The translations under genes were made by a program, and so were the position numbers. Shown one piece after another: positions 1-12,310 of a stretch of 64,000 bases of DNA (its first letter is position 1; each line of letters opens with the position of its first letter). Origin of the DNA: Brachionus plicatilis (lineage: Eukaryota > Rotifera > Eurotatoria > Ploima > Brachionidae); assembly GCA_010279815.1 (NCBI GenBank), contig QEOQ01000092.1, positions 882,299 through 946,298 on the forward strand, read 5' to 3'. The notes under the pieces are model-generated. The model was not told the origin of the DNA and made no database searches. It saw nothing but the letters and a program-made list of their open reading frames with translations.

Positions 1-135
1 AAAATTTCGTAAAATTGCGTAAATTTACGTAAATTTACCAGTCCTTACAAGTGTAAAATTACGAAAATTTACGTAAAAAGTGGTAAATTTACGTAATTTT
101 ACGTAAAAAAAGGTAAAAACCCTAGTGTCAAATCA
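1..135. repeat. ACGTAA-rich repeat remnant at the left edge
   Basis: The first 130 bases repeat the words acgtaaa, gtaaattta and gtaaaatta several times on both strands. The same words mark the ends of the Tc1-like MITE at 53498-54021 and the short clusters near 23395-23480 and 40399-40500. This is probably the end of a related element cut by the window edge. No ORF is present. Confidence 0.4.
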
Positions 136-918
136 CCACTGTAATTAAACAAAAATTTTTTAATTTAGAGATTTTTTCCCCTGAATTCTTAGCACCATTT
201 ATATTTTAATTGATTATTACTTAAAATTTAATTTTTTCAAAGTTATTCAAGTGATGTGGATTTCAAATACAAATTGAACAAAAATTCGTCTTTATTTGAT
301 AAATTAAGATTAAAGTTTAGAAAAAATATTTAAAAAAATACAACCACAAAGTACAGCATTCTTTGTTACACCTTTTCTACCTTAAATAAAATTTTTATTT
401 TCTTTTTTTTTATAGTTAATCAAATCAATAATCAATTTAAATCATATTGATGTTTTATTTTTTCTCTTTTTTTAAATCGAAAACATTTTTTTTTGGTTAA
501 AAAAGGTACAAAAAAAGTATGTTGCACTTATTGCAGTATTTTTTTTTTAAATATCATTTATAAACTTTAATTTTAATTTATTAAAAAATGAAGAATTCAT
601 ATTCAATTTGTATTTTAATTTCACAAATACAGTTATACATAATCTAAAATAAAATTTTACAAATAAAATTTATGAAAACTAAATAAATCTTTTAATATTT
701 ATTGCTTCGAATAACTCTTAAAAAGAATTTCCTTTTTTGTATGATTTTTAGCACTTTATTTCCAATTTTTTTCTAAAAAGAAGCTTATTCTTTTAAAGAA
801 AAAATTTTTATTGAAAATTTCTAAATAAAATTTATTTGAAGATTATTTTTTTAAGACGATCAATTCATTAAATGTAAAAGACTTTATAAAAAATTTTTAA
901 AAAAATATTAAAAATTAC
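136..918. other. AT-rich stretch, part of the last visible CUL5 intron
   Basis: Low-complexity A/T sequence with no ORF of note. I searched the minus strand for the missing C-terminal cullin exon (winged helix after the AERTK sequence) and found nothing convincing, so this is read as intron running off the left edge. Confidence 0.5.
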
Positions 919-3900
919 CTTAGTTCTTTCGGCTCTTAGAAACATGATCTCTTGATTTTCTTCCTCGCGATTCTTTTCGGTAGACAACTGCAATCTACCT
1001 ATTAAATTCAATTTTCCTCGATATTGGGCCTTATTGTTTCGCACAATACAAAAGTCTTGATTGATCCAAAAAAGTGTATTTTCGTCAAAGTCTTTTGACT
1101 GTTTGACTTGAGGTGAATAGCAGAGCACTTGATGCTTCAATTTTTGATAAGCCACCAATTGCTGATATTAAATAAAGGTAAAAAATTCTGTTTAATTTAA
1201 AAAAAAAAAAACTATTGAACCTACCCATAGAGTACGCCTAAGCTCATTATCAGGCAGCTCAGTTGCCAATTTCAAACTCTCATAGCTGAGTTTCTCCGAT
1301 GCTCTGTTGGTCCATGCAAACAAAACAGTCATTTGAAATGTGGTCACCTCTAGCTCAAATTTGCCAAGTTTAGTGTTAAAATTAATCTTAAAAAATATAA
1401 AAATAATTTATTTATTTATTAATTAATTAAATTCAATTAAATTCTTAATTAATAAACCCACCACTCCATTTGACATCAAATGATGCCATGTTAATTTGCG
1501 TCCACTGTGTTCATTCTTGTAAAATTTCTCCACCTCGGGAATGTAGTCCTCGAGCTCTGGTGGTAAAGTGACCGCTATTTTGTCTGAAGTTCGAGACCAA
1601 GCACCCGCGTTTAGAATTTTAATGTTTATAATATCAGCCAAATTAATGTTATGTAAATTATTGCGTGCCACTTGCTTGAACTTGTCGTTTATGTCCTCGC
1701 TTACCTTGATATCCTTAAACATTTGACTCAGTTTGTTGATATATTCTGGAGGCATGCCGATATCCTTGAGCATCATGACAGTCTGTTCTTCCATTTCTTG
1801 GTCATTTGAAATTTCCAGGATAAGTCGTCTGGTCAAATGAGCCTTGTGATACTTCATGAAAACATCCTTGTTTTGAACATACTTGAGCAGGGTGACTACA
1901 TTGCTAAGCTTTTCTTTGATGTCTTCCTCAGTCAATTTTTTATTCTGGTTGCGTCTTAGTAACATGTCACAGAAGTTGGCCAACAATTCAGGGCATCTTG
2001 ATTCTGGTTTTCTATTTTTTTTAATTGATTTTAAAAGCAAAAAAAATAATTTCTAAAATACCCTTTTTGGGTTGATCCTGGTAGATCCATTTGAAAGATT
2101 GATGTGTCATTTACAATTGATTTAAAAGCCTTTTGGAAATAAAAATAAATTCAATTCATTGATAAAATTTTTGGTCACCTTGTCTCTGGAAGTCATGAAT
2201 CGAGGGTCACCATTGAAAGCATCTTCGACCAAATTTGTAAATTTATTGAACAATTCAAGAAGCTGCTCGACATATTTTTCCGAGTCCATGGTAATTGTTT
2301 CGAAATTAGCTCTAAGCACCCTTAAGCCTTCACTAACTATATAAGTCTCAAGGTCAGCAAGCAGTGGTTCTACGTTCGGAATTCGATCCATTAGTTCAAA
2401 CATGTATTTCAAATCTTAGATAATTTAATTATTTAAAAATTTTAATAATCAAATAAAATATTTTTAAGATTCAATAAATTATAGAATATTTTTTTTGAAA
2501 TAAAAATTATTTTTTTGCTTAAAAATAAAAAATGATATCAAATTTAACACCTGAATAAATAAAAAAAACAGAAATGATGTCCAAATATTTTTTGATAGTG
2601 GCAATTTTTTTTGTTACAAAATAATATTTGAACTAAAATCTCTTAAATAAAATTTCTTTTCTTTTTATTAATTTTATTTTTTTATCACCTAAAAAAATTT
2701 AACCTAATGTGTGAAAACAATATCGTTCTTAATATTTGAAGTACAGTACAAATTAAAACTAAATTGTACGCATTTTGTTCTTCGACTCTTCCTCAACTTT
2801 TCCTTTTCCCACTTTTCTTTTAGGAAGAGTTGAAGAAAAGAAAGAGTCGAGGAAAGGAATAGTTGAAGAAGAAAAGGAAGAGAAGGAAAGGAAAGGAAAT
2901 GTACAAGTTTGTTTTAAATTGTACTGTAGTAAAATAAAAAAAAAAATCAATTTGATGCAATTTTTTTATTTTATATCTATTTATTTATTTATTTATTAAA
3001 TGTGAACAAAAGTTAAATAAGACAATCATCTATCTGGTATTTGTTTACCAGTAAAATTTTTAAATTAAGGGCTCCATAATAATTTTATCATGGAACCCAC
3101 AAAAGAAAAAAAAATAAATAAAATACAAAAACGTAATTACAAATAATTAATAATATAAAACTATGAAAAATATATTATATATTCCTTTCCATCTTGGGTT
3201 TGCCCACTCTGAGCGAACGCAGGACAAGAGGAGACATGATCCAAATGTTCAAGATAAGAAGCGGCTTAAATAACATAGATTGGGTCAGACCTCCCCCGCA
3301 TTGCAGCTCGCTTTCCCAACCAGGACCAGCACAAGGTATTAGAGGGCACAAGAGGCGCCTTTCCGTCCAAGCACCTACCAACTGCGCCCAGCGTGAAAAC
3401 TTTTTCACAAATCGTGTGATTAGAGTGTGGAACAGCCTACCTGAGAAAGTAATCGATGCCTCGACTGTAAACCAGTTCAAGAATAGACTCGATGCATGGA
3501 AATATTCCGGTGGACAAATTTAAAGAGATTTCAATGCATCTAGCTACCATAGATGTCTTCCTAGTAAGACGTCTCTGCAAGCATGCTTGCCGTAGCTTAT
3601 ATTTTATTATTATTATTATTATTATATAACAATATTTTAATAATAAAAAAATTTGATTATGAATCTAAATTTTTCATTAATTGATAAAAATTTAATTAAT
3701 TATCATTGAATTCAAATTTTCATTTAAAAACATATTTATATTTGTATTAAATTTTTTCAAAAAAAACTATTAATAAATTTAGTATGTAAAGCTAAAGTAA
3801 TATTAGGTGAAAAAAATTTGTTTAATCAAAATTCAATTCTGCAATATTACGAATTTATATTAAACATTTTTTTAAACTTTAGCTTTATTTATTGCATCTT

Positions 3901-5816
3901 AAAGTATCATCTTATTCTTCTTCTTAGCTTCACTTTCTCTCCTCAATTTTTTAAAAAATTTAAAAAAATTGTTTTTTATCACAGAAATTAACGTGATTAT
4001 CCGAATTTAGTGACATGTCACTAAATGAAATAATGACATGTTAGTAAAAAATGAGCAGTGATTTTAAACGTGCAATCTTCAATTTTTACGACATGTCTTA
4101 ATAAAGGAATGAGTTAACTTTTTTTAAAAATACATTCGATTTTCATGAAATTCGGATTTAAAACATAATTAAATTTTCATTTTTGATTGAATTTTTTAGA
4201 ATCTGAATCTATTTTTAATAATTTTTAAAATTTATTCACATTTAATTAGATGTCATTAATAATGAATTTTTTTTTTAAAAACAATGGTCAATTTTAAATA
4301 ACATGCCACTAAACTATTTTAAGGGCATGTCAATAAATTTGGATAATTACGATTTTAATTTTTAATTTCCATCTTTTTAAAATTTTTGTCAATCAGCTCA
4401 AATCAATCGTAATACTAGAGTTATTTAAATCATTTGAAATTAAAAAAATTTATTTAATATAAAATTCTCATTATAAATTTTTTTTAATATTTCAAAGCAC
4501 TCCATGATTTTCCTTTAAAACTATTAAAAATGAATAAAACTTCAAGAAATTTTATTTATTTAGAACTTAATTTAGATGAATTTTTGATTTCATTAATTTA
4601 TAGTACCAAATTATTACTTATTTTTAAAAAAATTAATTTTTTTAAATTCAGTATCAATACAAGTTAAACTGGTCAAAAAAAATATCTTTTTAAATTTAAA
4701 TTAAAATTTTTTTTTTCGGACGAAAATAAATATATAAAATTTAAAAATATTTAAAATTTTAAATAAAAAAGTACAAATAAATTCTTACTTTTTATATCAT
4801 TGTTATTGATTAAATTATTGCATTCAGCGTAAATTAACTCTTGATATTTGGAAATCAACACCTCGATGCAAGCTTGGCGATGAAGTTCCAGCGAATTGCT
4901 GCCCTTACCAGTCTCCAAATATTTCTGAGCCCGTTTTTCCTCCTCTTTCAGTTTACTATCTGCATAAGTCAAATAATTGATGATTCCATTTTCAGTTATA
5001 AACTGAAGCGCATACTTATTATAAAACTCAATCATTGAATCTATATAAGCTTTTTCAAAATTATCTTTGTAAATTCTAAGACGATCATCAGGATCGGAAC
5101 TTAGATAAACTTAAAAATTTTTTTAAATTTAAATCAATATTTTTGACCATTTATTCTTACCAAAACTTTCGCGTATACCAACGACCAATTGAGAGTCGAA
5201 TGGCTCACCAATTCGCTCCGAATACACAATCTTCATAACACCAGTCTGGAGACGTTGTTTGATCAGACTAAATATGGAGCTGTACCATGCATCCAGCATT
5301 AATTTTCTCACATGACTCTCAGGCGTCTTACGCTGGCTCATTGAATTCATCGATGAATTAGACTTGGCATTCGTTGCTTCCATTGATGAAAATGGATGAG
5401 GCAGATAGTTCGATTGATCCAAAAATTTTGACCATGCACCAATATAAGCTCTGAGAAGAGCTTGGTCGTCTTCATGGCGCTTAATTTGCTGGAAAAATTT
5501 TTTTTAATTTCAAATTTAAAAAAAATTTTATTTCAGAATTATTTACATCTTGGATTGAGCAAATAAAGTCAACTATATTGGTCTCAAGTTCTTTTTTTAG
5601 CTTTGGTACACAGCTTTCATCCCAGAGACACATTGTATGTACATCTCTGAAAAAATATTTTTAAAAAAAATATTTTAATTTTATTAAGTCATACGAGAAC
5701 AAATTGAACCATTCATATTTTTTAATCGGCTCTTGGTTTAGTAGTTTGATTAGAATGGGCTGAATAAGCGGCCATTTTGCCTCGAAGGAGTCCTTGTTTT
5801 GGGCGTCGCAGAGCAT
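919..5816 (-). CDS. CUL5: Cullin-5 (CUL5), nine exons, 3' end outside the window
   Basis: Scaffold of a Cullin-RING E3 ubiquitin ligase; in the family the N-terminal repeats bind Elongin B/C-SOCS-box adaptors and the C-terminus binds Rbx2. Inferred exons, 5' to 3' on the minus strand: 5816-5695, 5646-5547, 5488-5161, 5109-4789, 2414-2179, 2129-2062, 2011-1462, 1386-1225, 1161-919. They total 2130 nt, exactly 710 codons. Diagnostic words: RKLMLDAWYSSIFS, MKIVYSERIGEPFDSQLV, TDSEKYVEQLLELFN-like, CPELLANFCDMLLR, VQNKDVFMKYHKAHLTRR and HSGRKLTWHHLMSNG. Human CUL5 is 780 residues, so about 70 residues remain: the winged helix and the neddylation-site lysine, which would follow the donor at 919. 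The start was chosen at 5816 (MLCDAQNKDSFEAKW) because it matches the short CUL5 N-terminus; an in-frame open extension to 5843 lacks an ATG. One intron (2415-4788) is swollen by transposons; the others are 48-75 nt. Confidence 0.93.
2744..2926. mobile_element. Tc1/mariner-type MITE in CUL5 intron 4
   Basis: A 183-bp inverted-repeat element. The left end CAGTACAAATTAAAAC and the reverse complement of the right end CAGTACAATTTAAAAC differ at one base. TA dinucleotides flank both sides (2742-2743 and 2927-2928), and the CAGT start is typical of Tc1/mariner termini. The interior is a purine/pyrimidine mirror (ctcttcctc against gaggaaagg). ORFs called across it on both strands are a by-product of that symmetry. 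Confidence 0.75.
3180..3626 (+). mobile_element. CR1/L2-like non-LTR retrotransposon 3' fragment
   Basis: An open frame to the stop at 3523 carries the C-terminal tail seen in many LINE reverse transcriptases: GLPTLSERRTRGDMIQMFKI, then FFTNRVIRVWNSLPEKVIDA and NQFKNRLD. It is followed by a short 3' UTR and an (att)n microsatellite tail at about 3603-3626, as expected for target-primed insertion. The fragment is 5' truncated, better in GC than its surroundings, and only mildly decayed. It lies antisense to CUL5 inside intron 4. Confidence 0.8.
3992..4351. mobile_element. TIR element with GTGACATGTCAC termini (360 bp)
   Basis: The left end reads cgtgattatccgaattta followed by the perfect palindrome gtgacatgtcac. 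The right end, inverted, reads cgtaattatccaaattta followed by a decayed version of the same motif. Further gacatgt copies lie inside. The same terminal design ends the much larger element at 24975-32073, so this looks like a non-autonomous relative. No clear target-site duplication was seen. Confidence 0.6.
4352..4788. other. Rest of CUL5 intron 4
   Basis: A/T low-complexity sequence up to the intron's 5' splice site at 4788. I see no gene, RNA or clear repeat here. Confidence 0.5.
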
Positions 5817-6240
5817 TTTAATATCAGTTTTTGTAAAACACACCTAATCAGAGATTATAATTTATAATTTGGCTGAATATGAGTTTAGATCGGATTTAGA
5901 AAAAAGATGAGAGTTAATCTAAGCAAGCAAGCATTATTGTTAAAACCACATCGTAGTGTACCATTTCATTTGGTTTTAGAATCTGAATCACGTGATTTAA
6001 TTGATTTTAGTTTAGTCTTATTTTTAGAATTCAGGGCTTTCTATTCAAATAAGAAAATATGTTTTAGAAAATTAACTCTATTTTATTGAGATCCTTTAAC
6101 CACACTTGATTAAAAAATTTATTTCATATCTTTATAGAAAAAAAAAATTTAAATGAAACTTTTCTGAAGAGTCAAAAAATTAGAATGGTTCAAATTTTTG
6201 GAAAAATCTCTTGGACCACTTTTTGACCCTTTCGTTATAT
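5817..6240. other. Upstream flank of CUL5
   Basis: The promoter region of CUL5 on the minus strand must start here, but no TATA box or initiator can be singled out in sequence this AT-rich. The plus-strand ORF at 5907-6089 shows no recognisable protein. Confidence 0.3.
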
Positions 6241-6244
6241 TAAA

Positions 6245-7830
6245 CGAAGTGACTGATAATTCTTTTATTGGAACTTATTCCAATATTCCAATTTTATTGA
6301 GACAATGAATGTCATATTTGATAAAAATTGTTCCTTATTTTTTTTTGAATAAAAATAAATTTTGAACCATCAATCTTGTTTTAATTTATTTAATTAAGAA
6401 ATCCGCAATTATGGCGATTTTGGGAGTCAGAGCGTCAACCGTGGACCTCCTGTACTCTTATTTAATTAATTACTAAAATATCTACAATTGTACGATAACG
6501 ATAATAGAAATTGTCTAATAAAAATTGTACATAAAAATATAAAATAAGGTATAATATTTTTTTTTGTTTTGCTATTGATTAGTACTCAATGTGTAGAAAC
6601 TGATTCAACCTTTTTTTTCTTTTGTCTCCTTCCATATTCAATGCCTTTATTATATCTATGACTTCGTCATCTTTCCTGCAGTCTACAATTTTTCTAACTG
6701 TTTGTCTGACTATTTCATTTCCATATTTTATCATTTCACAAATTGTTTGTCTTTAGGTAATATTTTTTATTCCATAAAGCAGGCCTTTGTTAACCTTGCT
6801 TATTTCGAATTCATGTTCAATTACTTAATGTATCACTGATTTTGTGAGTTTAAATTCTACAAGTCTTAATAAGAATTTGACTCTAGTATTTACCATTAGT
6901 TCACCAAATTTATGTATATTCACTGCTCTTAAAAATTGAGTAATTCTAGTCCTTTTTTTTAATCTAAACATTCCTTTTATTAACTTGGATTCCAACGTTT
7001 GTATCTTCTTAATCTGAGTCTTATTTAGTAAAACATTGTCTAGTCCATAATAAAGTGTCGGTCTGATATACGTCTTATAAAAACAAAACTTTATATCACT
7101 GGTGACAGCATTCGAGGTTATTCCATCAACAATATGTTATTAGCATAGAATATGTTATTGATTATGAGTCTCCCAAATTTAACACCCAGACCTAGTCTAT
7201 TTATAAGGGCTCCTCAGGCATCTACATATATTCCAAATAGAGTTGGGCTTAGTGGTCCACCTTGTTTCACTCCTCTGGTAATTTTGAATCATCGATCTTG
7301 TATCATCAAAATTTTATACCTGAATATTCAAATATTGACTTTTTAAAAAATTTGATTAGAGAATTTTATTCATCACCTATTGGTAAAAAACCCGATCATT
7401 ATCCAAAGCTACCAACTTTTTTCGTTTAGATATAAATTTCGCATTGTTTTAATTAATAAGCAAAGATAAAAAACTATTAAAAAATAAAAATAATTAGGAA
7501 AATAGAATTTATAATACTATTGATTAATTTTTGAAGACTTGAACTTGCTATTTTTTTGACTTTCGTAGACTTAAATATACCAAAATAGGAAAAATCTTAT
7601 TTTTTAAAATAAAAAATTTTAAAAATAAATTAGAAGTACAAATGATATTTAATCTTAATCAATTTTCAAGCAAAATATTTGATTTCATTTGATTCAACAA
7701 AATTAGAACCTCTCTCTGGACTTAATGAGACAAAAATTGAGAAAAAAAGCTAAATGAAAAAAAGCTGCATTATTTTTTTTTGTTGGAATAGACTTAAATT
7801 AGGTTTAATATGATATTTTTTGTTATTAAT
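6245..7830. repeat. Dispersed repeat copy A, interrupted by a LINE
   Basis: The segments 6245-6378 and 7301-7830 together match 61020-61685 in order and orientation (shared words: catatttgataaaaattgtt, ttttatacctgaatattcaa, agaacctctctctgga). The other copy is continuous; this one is split by the LINE at 6379-7281. The identity of the repeat is unknown, and no coding capacity or clear termini were seen. Confidence 0.7.
6379..7281 (-). mobile_element. Degraded non-LTR retrotransposon with target-site duplication
   Basis: On the minus strand the region near 7280-7160 encodes GVKQGGPLSPTLFGIYVDA, the RT motif block before the catalytic FADD, followed by many stops and frameshifts down to about 6560. 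The LINE 3' end lies at the left, near 6420 (an AATTAAATAAA-like tail). The flanking 19-mers at 6360-6378 and 7282-7300 (ttttgaaYcatcRatcttg) are a duplication with two differences, showing an old target-primed insertion into repeat copy A. It is a pseudogene. Confidence 0.75.
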
Positions 7831-8672
7831 TTGTATAAGAAATATATTAAATGTAGGAAACGAATAAATTAAAACCCAACTCTTAAAAAAAACATAACAA
7901 TATACTCAAGATCAATAAATCTTTTTTTTTAATAGAGAATTAATAAAAAATTCCTTTTATTATCATTCTATATATATGCTTTCTTTTACCAATCTCTTTA
8001 ATATTTTTTCATGCAATTATGAAGTTGATGATGATGTTCCAACACTAAGACTCAAGTAATTCGGAAGAAATTCGGGTTATTCCATACTTATTTATTAAAT
8101 AAGTAATAAGTATGAAATAAAACTATTATTTATATAGATTAGAATAATTACTAGTTAAATGAAATTTTTTAAGAGATAACGAATCAATTAAACCTTAGAG
8201 GTAAGATACAATTAAATTTAGCTTCACTCTTGCGTAAAATTTAGATGCAAATAATTCGCTCACAATGACATTCCATTTAATTTTGATTAAAAGTTTATTT
8301 GAGCCAAGACTTTTTAAAAATTCTTATGTCACTGTCAATTTCTAAAATGGTAAATAATAAAATTTTCCTTTTTATTTTGGCCAGGCATTTTAAAAAAAAA
8401 ATCAAATAAACTGCTTTTACCAAAAGTTTAGCAACGTTTAAATTTTCTCCACACAAAAAATTATTTTTGTTTATATAAAAATTTGTTAAAAATCTAAATT
8501 TTTAAAAAAATTAAACACAACAATTCATTCATAATTTAATTTATCCAATTTTTTCATTGAAAATCTTCCCATGCCATTTAAAGTCAAACTTGAACTCAAC
8601 TTATCAAAAAGAGCATCTCATAGTTACACACGCGACATCAAAACAGCACTTAAGAAATCCCTAAATGTGTCA
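7831..8672. other. Intergenic AT-rich sequence
   Basis: There is no convincing ORF. A small hairpin (tacttatttattaaataagtaataagta) sits near 8085-8112. Nothing else stands out. Confidence 0.4.
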
Positions 8673-8680
8673 AAAAAAGG

Positions 8681-9040
8681 GCAATTTGAAGTTTGTGGTT
8701 AATTTTTGATTCTCAAAATTATCAAATCAAGTTTATAAATATGAAATAAATTTTTATTTTTTAATAAAATTAATGTATAGATACATTGTTGTATTTAACA
8801 TACTATGTTAAATAAAAGGGTAAACTTTACAATATCAAAATGCAAATTGTAGAGTGCACACTATTGAAATGATGCTATTTTGCAGCCTTTTGCAGACTTA
8901 CCATTAGATTTAACAAAGTATGTTAAAACCAAAAATGTATCTCTTTGCTAATTCTATTAAATAATTACAATTTATTTAATAGTTTAAATTTGTTTTGATT
9001 ATTTTGAGAATCAAAAATTGATCATAAACTTCAAGTTGCC
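8681..9040. mobile_element. hAT-type MITE, 360 bp, with 8-bp target duplication
   Basis: The terminal inverted repeats start GGCAATTTGAAGTTT and end with the inverse of GGCAACTTGAAGTTT. Similarity continues for about 45 bp (aatttttgattctcaaaat against its complement). The flanks aaaaaaag at 8673-8680 and 9041-9048 form a perfect 8-bp direct repeat, the hallmark of hAT transposition, although the word is low-complexity. The ends resemble those at 17303-17784, 18308-18850 and 58804-59286. The ORF at 9018-9218 only crosses its edge. Confidence 0.8.
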
Positions 9041-9048
9041 AAAAAAAG

Positions 9049-10306
9049 CACTGAGATTGCCTTATTTGAATTTATACTTTATTTTCTCTGGAATTATATG
9101 TATTACTAGCCAAGTCATCTTACATAATAACATATTTTTCAAATTGACAGTGACACTCATATTAAAAAAAGTGTTCTCTCATTTTCGTTTAGCTACTTTT
9201 ATTATTATTTATGATTAAAATTGTCTACTTTTATTAATGATTGAACTGAAAATTAGAAAAAATAAAAAATATAAATTGAAAATGTAGCAGACACTATGAG
9301 TGGAGAAAAAGGGAGAATTTTATTAAATCAAAAGACACAACAAACTTGTTAAATTCAAATGTTTTCTTAAGTTATAATTAATAAAAATATAAAAATTTAA
9401 TTATTTTTCAAAGATTTTTCGTGATTGTAAACAAATTTGATTTTTAAGTTAGTTTTTAATTTAAATAATCTGAATTATTAAAAAAAAAAATTTTGAATAT
9501 CAATATTAAAAAAAGAAAAAATTTTCAAGCTAAAAAAAGTATCTAAAACAAAACAAATTTTGGAGGAAAAATGATTCATATTTAATAAAATATTATGTCG
9601 TATAATTCACAAGCTTATTTTTAACATAAAATTTAAAAAAATTTTTTTGAAATGTAGGTATGGAACAGCCAACAAAAACCAACAGATTGACAAGAATGAA
9701 TAGAAGGTAAGTGCACAAAATATTTGAGTTTTCTTATTATCAAATAATATTTTTACTATATTTGAAATTTTTCAAAATATTATGACTATGACCTGTAACT
9801 TCCCATGACACAAAATTCAAAGATATTTTATAGATGCAAAGCATATTATGAAAAATTTGCACTGAACTGTTAACAATTATGAACTTGATATAGAATCAAA
9901 TAAATTATAAGCCATTTTGTTGTGTTCATTTTGATACTTTAAAATTAAATTTTTGTTTTAGATTTTAAATTAAATATAAAAAAAAAACATTTTGATAATT
10001 TAGAGCTAATTTGTTCCCGCCTAGCAATTCAACTAAGCTCTAAATATTTTAAAAGAGTAATTAATTATTTCTCTAAAATACAAATATCTATTCTTTCAAA
10101 GGAAATAAAAATTCCCAAAAAATAATTAATGTTTAGTTATTTTTTAGGAATTTTTTTTACCAATTCTAAAAATGACCTTTACAGATCTGCGATTATTTTT
10201 TCTTTTAAAAATTCTTTCAAAAAATAACTTAAAATATAGATGTAAAATAGTATTAAAATTTTTGGTTATTTTTTCTTTTTTAGAATTAAAGAATTTTTTT
10301 TTAGAA
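9049..10306. other. Intergenic / possible 5' region of the LRR gene
   Basis: Mostly A/T. One exon-like piece, 9660-9706, starts with ATG (MEQPTKTNRLTRMNRR) and ends at a strong donor aag|gtaagt. Its phase does not fit the next acceptor, so it is not joined to the gene; it may be a 5' exon spliced to something I cannot see. Upstream of 10307 a pyrimidine-rich tract ending in tag looks like a splice acceptor. Confidence 0.35.
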
Positions 10307-12171
10307 ATGTTTTCAACCAAAAAGGAAATAATTGACTATTTCGATAGATTGACAAACGAAATTGATATAAAATTCGAAGGAAAAATTCAAAAATTAGATG
10401 ACGATGAAGCTATTTCGAAACAAAATGTGACAAGAAAGCTAATTTCTGATAAAATTAATGAGATTGTACAGTTTAACTTAGAACACCTTGGTAAAAAAGT
10501 CAAATCTTGTTTTCTATTAAAAAGAAAAGTTTGGTATCACCAAATTATTGATAATTTGAGTGATACAGACAGTATTTTTGTTGAAACCACTTCTTTGATA
10601 ATATTTAATGAAATTTTGAGTTTAGAGTCTATTTTGAACATAAAGTAAAAATAAAAAAATTCTTATTTTTTAATATTTATTTTTATTTAGGAAAAAATTA
10701 CGCGACGTCGAATTTACAATAGAAGGCAATTTTGAAGTAAAAATTTAAATAGTGTAATTTAAAATTTTAATTTTTAAATTTAGAAAAATTTTAAATTGCA
10801 TTTAATCCATGAACTGATTTATGAATCGTATGATGCTATCATTGATTTAAGCGATTCGGATGCGAATTTAGTTAAACAAATTAAAATTACTGACTTTAGT
10901 AAAGAAATAAATGAAGCTGATTTGAAATTTGGTTTCATAGATATAAAAAAAATTGAAAAATTATATCTACTGTTTTCAGACTTAAGAAAATTTTCTCAAG
11001 AAATATTCAGAAATTTTGAAAATTTATTAGAACTTGATCTTTTTATAATCAATATGCGAATTTTTTCAGGAAAATTTGTTTCTTTTAAGAGTCTAGTTGA
11101 ACTTCATATCACAATTCTCGATGTAGTCGATGACAATGTTCTGGAACCAAACCATTTCAAAGGTTTAAATAAATTAAAAAGATTATTTTTATACGGTAAT
11201 TATATTTCGGATATAGCAGAATATGCATTCAGTGGACTCGAATCTTTGGAGTTCTTAGATCTATCTTATAATAAATTTAAAAAGATAGATGGAATTAAAC
11301 TAAAATGTTTAAAAAATCTTAATCATTTAAAAATTGGAAGTAACGAAGAAAATTTAGATATTGATAATTGTGAATTTTTAAAAAAACTAAAAATTCTTGA
11401 AATTCAAAATAATTGTCTGGTTCAATTAAAATCGGTTGATAGGTTTAATCAAAATTCTGACATAGAGCTCATTAACTTGACAGATACAAATTGTCACGGT
11501 TTATCTTCAATCATAACTTTTGATAAAATTAAATGTTTAATTATTGAAAAAAGTATTTCTGATTTTGTATTTTTGGATTATTCAGAATATTTATATTGTT
11601 TCGAAAATATTAAAATTCTTTTTACTTGTGGCAACTTTATGAAAAAATTTTCACCAGAAAAATTTTCTTATAGTAATCTTGTTTATTTAAGATTAAAAGG
11701 TCTAGATGATTTGGAAGAAGATTTTTTTGAAAATTTTAATTCATTGAAATATTTAGAGGTTGAATTCGATGATTTTGATATATTCAATAATCTAATCAAC
11801 AAAAATGATGACCAATTTATATCTAAATACAAATATCTAAATGAAATGAAATTTTTGAAAATATCCTATAAATCAAATTATAAAATAAATTTCGTGCAAA
11901 ATTTAGAGGAAAAAAAACAGCTTCTTTTCAAAAAATTTAATCCAATGGATGAAATTTCAGTTCAAATTGATTGCAAATATTTTCAAATTGATTACGAAAA
12001 TATTTCTTCATTAAATTTTATAAAGGTATTTTTTTTAAATTATTAATCTCAAATTTAATTTTACTTTTTCAGATCCAGACTTGTAAATCACCAATGGAAT
12101 GTTTTGAAACATTAAAAATATCTGAAATTACCAAAAAATTTTTAATTAAAAAATATTTTGAAGACATATAA
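10307..12171 (+). CDS. Leucine-rich-repeat protein of unknown family, four exons
   Basis: Exons 10307-10644, 10691-10736, 10784-12025 and 12073-12171 join in frame through GT-AG introns of 46, 47 and 47 nt to give 574 residues ending in FEDI. The first ~130 residues are helical and charged (starting MFSTKKEIIDYFDRLTNEID). From about residue 130 the protein contains leucine-rich repeats, clearest in FKGLNKLKRLFLYGNYISDI, FSGLESLEFLDLSYNKFKKI and LKNLNHLKIGSN. I see no signal peptide, membrane segment or catalytic motif, so it is probably an intracellular binding protein. The start is uncertain: the ATG lies 2 nt after a possible splice acceptor, so an upstream noncoding or coding exon is possible. 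The AT-rich codon use is stronger than in CUL5 or CDC40. I do not recognise an orthologue; it may belong to a lineage-specific LRR family. Confidence 0.75.
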
Positions 12172-12197
12172 TTTTAATATTTAAAACATATAATGAT

Positions 12198-12203
12198 AAT
12201 AAA
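12198..12203 (+). terminator. Poly(A) signal of the LRR gene
   Basis: AATAAA 27 nt after the stop codon at 12169-12171, a normal spacing for a short 3' UTR. Confidence 0.55.
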
Positions 12204-12310
12204 GATGTTTTAAAAATATTTTTCAAATATCTTCAACTTTTTCTATATTGTTCAGAATTTTTGATAAATGGTAAAGATTGGCTTATAGTGGTGTAAACAT
12301 CTAAAAACAG

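Noticed and set aside
2759..2999. Pair of overlapping ORFs rich in S/F and K/E
   Set aside because: Product of the purine/pyrimidine mirror inside the Tc1-type MITE.
9660..9706. MEQPTKTNRLTRMNRR followed by a good donor as exon 1 of the LRR gene
   Set aside because: Phase at the donor does not match any acceptor I can use in the next exon; kept only as a remark.
10172..10306. In-frame upstream extension of the LRR gene to an ATG at 10172
   Set aside because: The extra residues are hydrophobic A/T noise and the segment ends in a pyrimidine-rich tract plus tag, which looks like an intron end.
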